Origin: DATAGZ01 sp036263455
GTDB taxonomy: Bacteria; Pseudomonadota; Alphaproteobacteria; Dongiales; Dongiaceae
DNA length: 18,188 bases
NCBI GenBank assembly: GCA_036263455.1
Contig: DATAGZ010000008.1
Coordinates: forward strand, 1 to 18,188
Direction of reading: 5' to 3'
Shown in pieces: positions 14,073 through 18,188 of the stretch. Both the position numbers and the translations under genes were made by a program. Below the pieces are notes generated by a model. That model did not search any database, had not been told where the DNA came from, and saw only the letters and a program-made list of their open reading frames with translations. Every line of letters begins with the position of its first letter. Within the stretch, counting starts at the first letter, position 1.

Positions 14073-15321
14073 AATCGTCACGCTGGGGTGCCGGCTGAAC
14101 GCCTTCGAGAGCGAAGTGATGCGCGCGCATGCGGCCAAGGCGGGTTTGGACGGGACGATCATCGTCAATAGCTGCGCGGTCACGGCGGAAGCCGAGCGCC
14201 AGACTAGGCAGGAGATCCGCCGCGCGCGCAGGCGCGCTCCCGACGCGCAGGTGGTGGTTACGGGTTGCGCCGCCCAAATCGCGCCGGAGAAATATGCGGC
14301 GATGGCCGAAGTCGATGCGGTGCTGGGCAACGCTGAAAAGCTCGAAGAAAAGACTTTTCATGCCATGGCGCGCACGACGCCGCCGCGCCTGCTGGCCGGC
14401 GATATCATGCAGGTGCGCGAAGGCGCGCACCATCTCATTCCCGGCTTTGCCGAGCGCGCCCGCGCCTTCGTGGAGATCCAGCAGGGGTGCGACCATCGCT
14501 GCACCTTTTGCATCATCCCCTATGGGCGTGGAAATAGTCGGTCGGTGCCATTGGGCGCGATTATCGAGCAGGCGCGTAGGCTCGTCGCCGAAGGCTATCA
14601 GGAGATCGTTCTGACTGGCGTCGACATCACCTCTTACGGAAACGATCTTCCCGGCCGGATCGGCCTGGGTCAATTGGTGCGGCGGCTCCTCGCCTTGGTT
14701 CCCGATCTTGGCCGCTTACGCCTGAGTTCGCTGGACGTGGCGGAATGCGACGAGACGTTGATCGCCGCCATCGCCGCCGAGCCCAGGCTCATGCCGCACC
14801 TGCATCTTTCCCTCCAGGCCGGCAACGACCTCATCCTCAAGCGCATGAAGCGGCGCCATTCGCGGGCGCAAGCTATTGCCTTTTGCGCGCGTCTGCGCGC
14901 CTTGCGTCCCGACGTCGTCTTTGGCGCCGATTTCATCGCGGGCTTTCCCACCGAGGACGAGGCTATGTTCGCTGACACGATCGGCTTGGTCGAAGAATGT
15001 GGCCTGACCTCCGTGCATGTCTTTCCCTATTCCCCGCGCTCGGGGACCCCAGCCGTCCGGATGCCGCAGGTTCCCGCTCCCGAACGTAAGCATCGCGCGC
15101 GCCGCTTGCGGAGCCATGTCTCCGTACGTGCTCGCGCCTATTACGCGAGCCGGGTAGGCAGTCATGCCTCCATCTTGATCGAACGGAGCGAGGGGGGAGA
15201 GGCGTTCGGCCATGACGAATATTTCGTGCCAGTGCGCCTGCGCAATTCCGACGCGTCCCCGGGGGAAATACGCGTCTGTTCCATCGTGGCTGCTGACGCC
15301 GAAGGATTGCTGGGCGCATGA
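14065..15321 (+). CDS. mtaB: tRNA (t6A37) methylthiotransferase MtaB
   Basis: 418 residues, a radical-SAM methylthiotransferase that adds the methylthio group to t6A at position 37 of tRNAs decoding ANN codons. The N-terminal UPF0004 domain carries cluster cysteines C9 (T-L-G-C-R-L-N), C37 (V-N-S-C-A-V-T) and C68 (T-G-C-A-A-Q). The radical-SAM C-x3-C-x2-C is at C142, C146, C149 (G-C-D-H-R-C-T-F-C-I-I-P-Y-G-R-G). Further on are G-V-D-I-T-S-Y-G, H-L-S-L-Q-A-G and V-F-P-Y-S-P-R-S-G-T-P-A. The C-x3-C spacing and the L-G-C-R-L-N start favour MtaB over MiaB or RimO. It is embedded between dapF (8-base overlap) and ftsY (4-base overlap), an order common in alphaproteobacteria. Confidence 0.95.
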   Translation: MVEIVTLGCRLNAFESEVMRAHAAKAGLDGTIIVNSCAVTAEAERQTRQEIRRARRRAPDAQVVVTGCAAQIAPEKYAAMAEVDAVLGNAEKLEEKTFHAMARTTPPRLLAGDIMQVREGAHHLIPGFAERARAFVEIQQGCDHRCTFCIIPYGRGNSRSVPLGAIIEQARRLVAEGYQEIVLTGVDITSYGNDLPGRIGLGQLVRRLLALVPDLGRLRLSSLDVAECDETLIAAIAAEPRLMPHLHLSLQAGNDLILKRMKRRHSRAQAIAFCARLRALRPDVVFGADFIAGFPTEDEAMFADTIGLVEECGLTSVHVFPYSPRSGTPAVRMPQVPAPERKHRARRLRSHVSVRARAYYASRVGSHASILIERSEGGEAFGHDEYFVPVRLRNSDASPGEIRVCSIVAADAEGLLGA

Positions 15322-16238
15322 GCTGGCTCAAAAGGCTGCGCGCTGGATTGAGCAAATCGGCGCGCAAAATGGGCGATGGTTTGTCTTTTCTGGTAGGCAA
15401 GCGCCGGCTGGACCAAGCCCTGCTCGATGAAATCGAGGATGTATTGATCGCGGCCGATCTCGGCCCGGATGCTGCGCGAGATATAACCGCCCGGCTCGCC
15501 CAACAGCGTTGGGGCGAGGAGATTGATGGCGACATCTTGCGCAGCCTGGTGGCGCAGGATATTGCGGCGATCATGGCGCCGCTTGCACGCCCGCTCACCC
15601 TCACGCATCGGCCGCACGTGGTCCTGGTCGTGGGGGTGAATGGCAGCGGAAAAACCACGACCATCGGCAAGCTCGCTCACCTGTACAAGGGCCAGGGTAA
15701 GACGGTGCTGCTCGCGGCGGGCGATACTTTTCGCGCAGCCGCCATCGAGCAGCTCCAGATTTGGGGTGCGCGTGCCGGTATTCCAGTCGTAGCCAAGGGG
15801 AGTGGCGCCGATGCGGCCGGGCTCGCCTTCGAAGCACTCGAGCGTGCCATCATCGAGAATGTCGATATGCTGCTCATCGATACGGCAGGACGGTTGCACA
15901 ACCGCGCCGACCTGATGGCGGAGCTCGGCAAGATCAAGCGCGTGCTTCAGAAGCGCGACCCCGAGGCGCCCCAGGATTGCCTATTGGTGCTCGACGCCAC
16001 GGTCGGGCAGAACGCCATCGCCCAGGTCGATACGTTCCGAGCCATCGTTCCCATCACCGGTCTGGTCATGACCAAACTCGATGGCAGTGCGAAGGGCGGC
16101 ATCCTTGTGGCCCTGGCCAAGAGATTCACCGTGCCGATTATCGCCATCGGCGTGGGCGAGGGAGCGGACGATCTGCAGCCATTTGACGCGAATAGTTATG
16201 CCCGCGCCCTCATGGGAATCGAGGAAGGGGCGGAATAG
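15318..16238 (+). CDS. ftsY: Signal recognition particle receptor FtsY
   Basis: 306 residues, the SRP-receptor GTPase that delivers ribosome-nascent-chain complexes to the inner membrane. The N domain covers about 1-95. The G domain has G1 GVNGSGKTTT (106-115), A-G-D-T-F-R-A-A-A (134-142), D-T-A-G-R (188-192), T-K-L-D-G-S-A-K-G-G (252-261) and the closing helix near Q-P-F-D (287-290). It lacks the long acidic A domain of E. coli FtsY, which is common in compact alphaproteobacterial versions; the basic start W-L-K-R-L-R-A-G-L-S-K-S-A-R-K may serve as the membrane-binding helix. The ATG overlaps the mtaB stop by 4 bases. Confidence 0.96.
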   Translation: MSWLKRLRAGLSKSARKMGDGLSFLVGKRRLDQALLDEIEDVLIAADLGPDAARDITARLAQQRWGEEIDGDILRSLVAQDIAAIMAPLARPLTLTHRPHVVLVVGVNGSGKTTTIGKLAHLYKGQGKTVLLAAGDTFRAAAIEQLQIWGARAGIPVVAKGSGADAAGLAFEALERAIIENVDMLLIDTAGRLHNRADLMAELGKIKRVLQKRDPEAPQDCLLVLDATVGQNAIAQVDTFRAIVPITGLVMTKLDGSAKGGILVALAKRFTVPIIAIGVGEGADDLQPFDANSYARALMGIEEGAE

Positions 16239-16274
16239 CATTCTCTCCTGAGGTGCGCAGATTAGTAATTTGCA

Positions 16275-16290
16275 GGTCATTATCGTGACC
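16275..16290. repeat. Inverted repeat GGTCA-N6-TGACC
   Basis: A perfect 5-bp inverted repeat with a 6-base centre (TTATCG), about 80 bases before the next ATG. It could be an operator half-site pair; no regulator is identified. Confidence 0.35.
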
Positions 16291-16301
16291 GGAATATTAC
16301 G

Positions 16302-16330
16302 TTGCATTTCGCCGACAGCGAAACTATTCT
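16302..16330 (+). promoter_or_regulatory. Candidate sigma-70 promoter with a dyad in its spacer
   Basis: TTGCAT (16302-16307), 17 bases, TATTCT (16325-16330): three of six and four of six matches at ideal spacing. The spacer holds a perfect dyad, TTTCGC (16307-16312), CGACA, GCGAAA (16318-16323), which could be an operator. The same dyad could instead be a weak terminator for ftsY, but no T-run follows. Confidence 0.35.
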
Positions 16331-16368
16331 TAACGCCGCTTCAGGGTGAGACGATACAGGTTTATTCA

Positions 16369-17313
16369 ATGACAGCCGCTGCTCCTACGATGTCTCGTCC
16401 ATCGGTCTATCAAATATTCTATAATTACAAGCAATTAGGCAAGCTCGATCCGGCCTTTACCCCATATGACAATACTGCCAATACCAATCCGCGTTGGCGC
16501 GAATTTCACGTCATGAAGCAGGGATTTGAAGCAGGCTTGACGGAGAGAGCTCCTTATAGCGGCTGGATGTCGTGGAAATTTGGAATGAAGATTGGAGGCA
16601 GGCGGAGCGCGGGGAGAAAATTTCTCAATTTTGTGCAAGACAACCCCGGTTATGATGTGTATTTCATCAATCCCTTTACATTTACCTTAGCGACCAATTG
16701 GAATGTCTGGACCCAGGGGGAAATTGCGCATCCCGGCTTGACCGCTTACGCCAAGAACCTCCTCATGAAAGCTGGCCTAAACGATCTCGATTTCGACGAG
16801 GATCCGCAAGGTCATTCCGAGACGTGTTATTGCAACTTTTGGATTGCTACGCCGGCTTTCTGGCGGGCCTTCATGGACTTTATCCTGCCTATTTATCGGT
16901 ATATAGAGGACGAGTGCGCGCCATTGTTCAGTCAGGCCCTGTGGCGGCAGGCCGAGACCCATACCGATTCCGCCTATATCCCTTTTATTTTCGAGCGCTT
17001 GTTTTCGGTGTTTCTGCGGCAACACCCAGAATTTCGTGTGGCGGGGTACCGCTATTCGCGCCGAGAAATCGCCGAGAAATATAATGCCGACATTCACGCG
17101 CTCCTCGATGCCATGGACGATGTAAAGGAACAATACCGGCGCGAGCCGAAACCCGAGCTGCGCAATAAGCTCGACGGATTGGCGGCCATCGCATATGAGC
17201 TGAGGAATAAGGGCACGATGGAACGTGCCCGCCCGAATTATTCCTGCAAAATGACCTTCGGCAAATGGCACCTCGCTTTTTCCGCCAAACGCCTGCGGCG
17301 GCTGCGCGAGTAG
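16369..17313 (+). CDS. Glycosyltransferase-like protein of unknown function (DUF4422-like pattern)
   Basis: 314 residues from the ATG at 16369. I do not recognise it with certainty. Visible landmarks: I-F-Y-N-Y-K-Q-L-G-K-L-D near the start, Y-S-G-W-M-S-W-K-F-G-M-K (63-74), N-P-G-Y-D-V-Y-F-I-N-P-F (92-103), W-T-Q-G-E-I-A-H-P-G (114-123), Y-C-N-F-W-I-A-T-P-A-F-W (154-165) and F-E-R-L-F-S-V-F-L (208-216). The last two blocks and their order recall proteins of capsule and LPS clusters (DUF4422 and relatives), thought to be glycosyltransferases. No signal peptide or clear membrane helix, so it is probably cytoplasmic. The frame is open back to 16270, but the residues before 16369 are not protein-like in composition and would overlap the inverted repeats. 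GC is much lower than in ftsY. The next gene begins 6 bases after its stop, so the two are probably cotranscribed. Confidence 0.6.
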   Translation: MTAAAPTMSRPSVYQIFYNYKQLGKLDPAFTPYDNTANTNPRWREFHVMKQGFEAGLTERAPYSGWMSWKFGMKIGGRRSAGRKFLNFVQDNPGYDVYFINPFTFTLATNWNVWTQGEIAHPGLTAYAKNLLMKAGLNDLDFDEDPQGHSETCYCNFWIATPAFWRAFMDFILPIYRYIEDECAPLFSQALWRQAETHTDSAYIPFIFERLFSVFLRQHPEFRVAGYRYSRREIAEKYNADIHALLDAMDDVKEQYRREPKPELRNKLDGLAAIAYELRNKGTMERARPNYSCKMTFGKWHLAFSAKRLRRLRE

Positions 17314-17319
17314 CGGCGC

Positions 17320-18188
17320 ATGGCTAAGCCTTTCGTCAATCCCTTGCCGGGCGTCCCGGCAATTGAATCGCCCTTTTTTCCGAAACTCTTCGCGGATGCC
17401 GATCCCGAGACGTACCGCACCGCCTTCGATTTACACACCAAAGGTTATGCAGTCATCGATTTTCCTGAGCTTGATTTTGATACGATCGCTGAGAGAATCA
17501 AGCGGGACCTCCACGATCGCTTTGATTGGGAAAAGTGGCGCGCGCGCGGCAGCCGAGGAGGTCTCCGCGTCCAAGATGCTTGGAAGGAAGACGAAAACGT
17601 CAAGAGACTAGCTACCAACCCGAAGATCATCGCCTTGCTTTCGCGATTATATGGCCGGCCAGCTTGGCCTTTTCAGACCTTGAATTTTCCAATAGGGACG
17701 CAGCAGCATTTTCATACCGATGCCGTGCATTTCAATTCCGTGCCGGAACGGTTCATGTGTGGGCTGTGGGTTGCGCTGGAAGATATTCGCCCCGACAATG
17801 GCCCGCTCTTCTATTATCCCGGCAGCCACACTTGGCCGATCTATGGCAACGATCAGCTCGGCCGTTGCGCCGCAGGTCAATCACAAGTTCCAGATCAAAC
17901 TATTTATCACTCTTTGTGGAAGGAGCTGGTGGCCACCCATGAAGCAAAGGCTGAGCAATTTCTGGCGCGAAAAGGCCAGGCCCTCATCTGGGCTGCCAAC
18001 TTATTGCACGGAGGGAGCCCCCAGATTGATCTTTCCAAGACGCGCTGGTCGCAGGTCACCCATTATTTCTTTGCCGATTGCGCCTATTACACGCCCATGT
18101 ATTCGGATCCATTTTATGGCTCTATCGCCTTCCGGCATCTCAGGGATATTCGTTCGGGAGAAGTTGTAGAAAACTCCTATCTCGGAAA
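17320..18188 (+). CDS. Phytanoyl-CoA dioxygenase (PhyH) family protein, 3' end cut by window
   Basis: 289 codons are visible from the ATG at 17320, and the frame is still open at the window end. The 2OG-Fe(II) oxygenase signature of the PhyH family is complete: H132-T-D134 in Q-Q-H-F-H-T-D-A-V-H-F, distal H230 in A-N-L-L-H-G-G-S, and R242 (T-R-W-S-Q) as the likely 2-oxoglutarate anchor. D-N-G-P-L-F-Y-Y-P-G-S-H-T-W (159-172) is the usual segment between them. PhyH relatives hydroxylate lipids, sugars or secondary metabolites; the substrate here is not readable. It follows the glycosyltransferase-like gene by 6 bases with no clear ribosome binding site, which suggests translational coupling, and shares its lower GC. 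Together they suggest decoration of a surface glycan or a small molecule (inference). Confidence 0.85.
   Translation, partial: MAKPFVNPLPGVPAIESPFFPKLFADADPETYRTAFDLHTKGYAVIDFPELDFDTIAERIKRDLHDRFDWEKWRARGSRGGLRVQDAWKEDENVKRLATNPKIIALLSRLYGRPAWPFQTLNFPIGTQQHFHTDAVHFNSVPERFMCGLWVALEDIRPDNGPLFYYPGSHTWPIYGNDQLGRCAAGQSQVPDQTIYHSLWKELVATHEAKAEQFLARKGQALIWAANLLHGGSPQIDLSKTRWSQVTHYFFADCAYYTPMYSDPFYGSIAFRHLRDIRSGEVVENSYLG

Larger units (their letters stand above)
16239..16368. other. AT-rich intergenic region downstream of ftsY
   Basis: 130 bases with a sharp drop in GC against ftsY. It holds two inverted repeats and a possible promoter (listed separately) before the glycosyltransferase-like gene. 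It marks the junction between the core dapF-mtaB-ftsY block and the lower-GC genes. Confidence 0.6.

Noticed and set aside
13203..14330. Upstream extension of the minus-strand oxygenase frame to 748 codons
   Set aside because: This part is antisense to dapF and mtaB, both clearly real, and the oxygenase's thioredoxin-like domain begins naturally at the ATG at 13202.

Overview
The window reads as alphaproteobacterial chromosome. Three things point there: an ATP12-type F1-ATPase assembly chaperone (a family of alphaproteobacteria and mitochondria) directly behind an RluC-type pseudouridine synthase; the order dapF-mtaB-ftsY; and a trxB gene followed by a LysR regulator. Genes are tightly packed with many 1-8 base start/stop overlaps, and hand-counted GC in the core is about 63% (38 of 60 bases at 15601-15660). 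Both edges are clearly AT-richer (23 of 60 GC at 1-60; 24 of 60 at 16381-16440), so the core segment is flanked by material of different composition. I cannot name the order or genus.

Left part (1-6917). The tail of an unrecognised gene enters from the left (1-165). An Lrp/AsnC regulator on the minus strand (235-744) stands back to back with a six-gene plus-strand operon (1028-6917): periplasmic binding protein, two MalF/MalG-type permeases and a MalK/UgpC-type ATPase, which make a complete CUT1-like importer, then an exported FGE/sulfatase-modifying-fold protein and an exported ScyD/ScyE-type beta-propeller. The last five genes are chained by start/stop overlaps. A perfect 12-bp hairpin sits between the binding-protein gene and the first permease gene, where it could keep binding-protein mRNA in excess. 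The FGE-like protein lacks the catalytic cysteines of true formylglycine-generating enzymes, so this importer plus two exported accessory proteins is the best candidate here for an undescribed system.

Middle (7012-13202). On the plus strand lie thioredoxin reductase, a LysR regulator and an MFS transporter. The MFS gene runs tail to tail into a minus-strand group with a 62-base coding overlap. In transcription order that group is: a two-domain protein (degenerate thioredoxin/peroxiredoxin-like fold plus 2OG-Fe(II) oxygenase), the CrcB fluoride channel, RluC, and ATP12.

Right part (13257-18188). dapF, mtaB and ftsY overlap each other: lysine/peptidoglycan precursor synthesis, tRNA modification and SRP-receptor targeting. 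After a 130-base AT-rich gap with two inverted repeats come two lower-GC genes: a protein that resembles surface-polysaccharide glycosyltransferase-like families, and a phytanoyl-CoA-dioxygenase-family enzyme cut by the window end. They look like the edge of an acquired surface-glycan or secondary-metabolism block. No rRNA, tRNA, CRISPR array or recognisable insertion sequence was seen.
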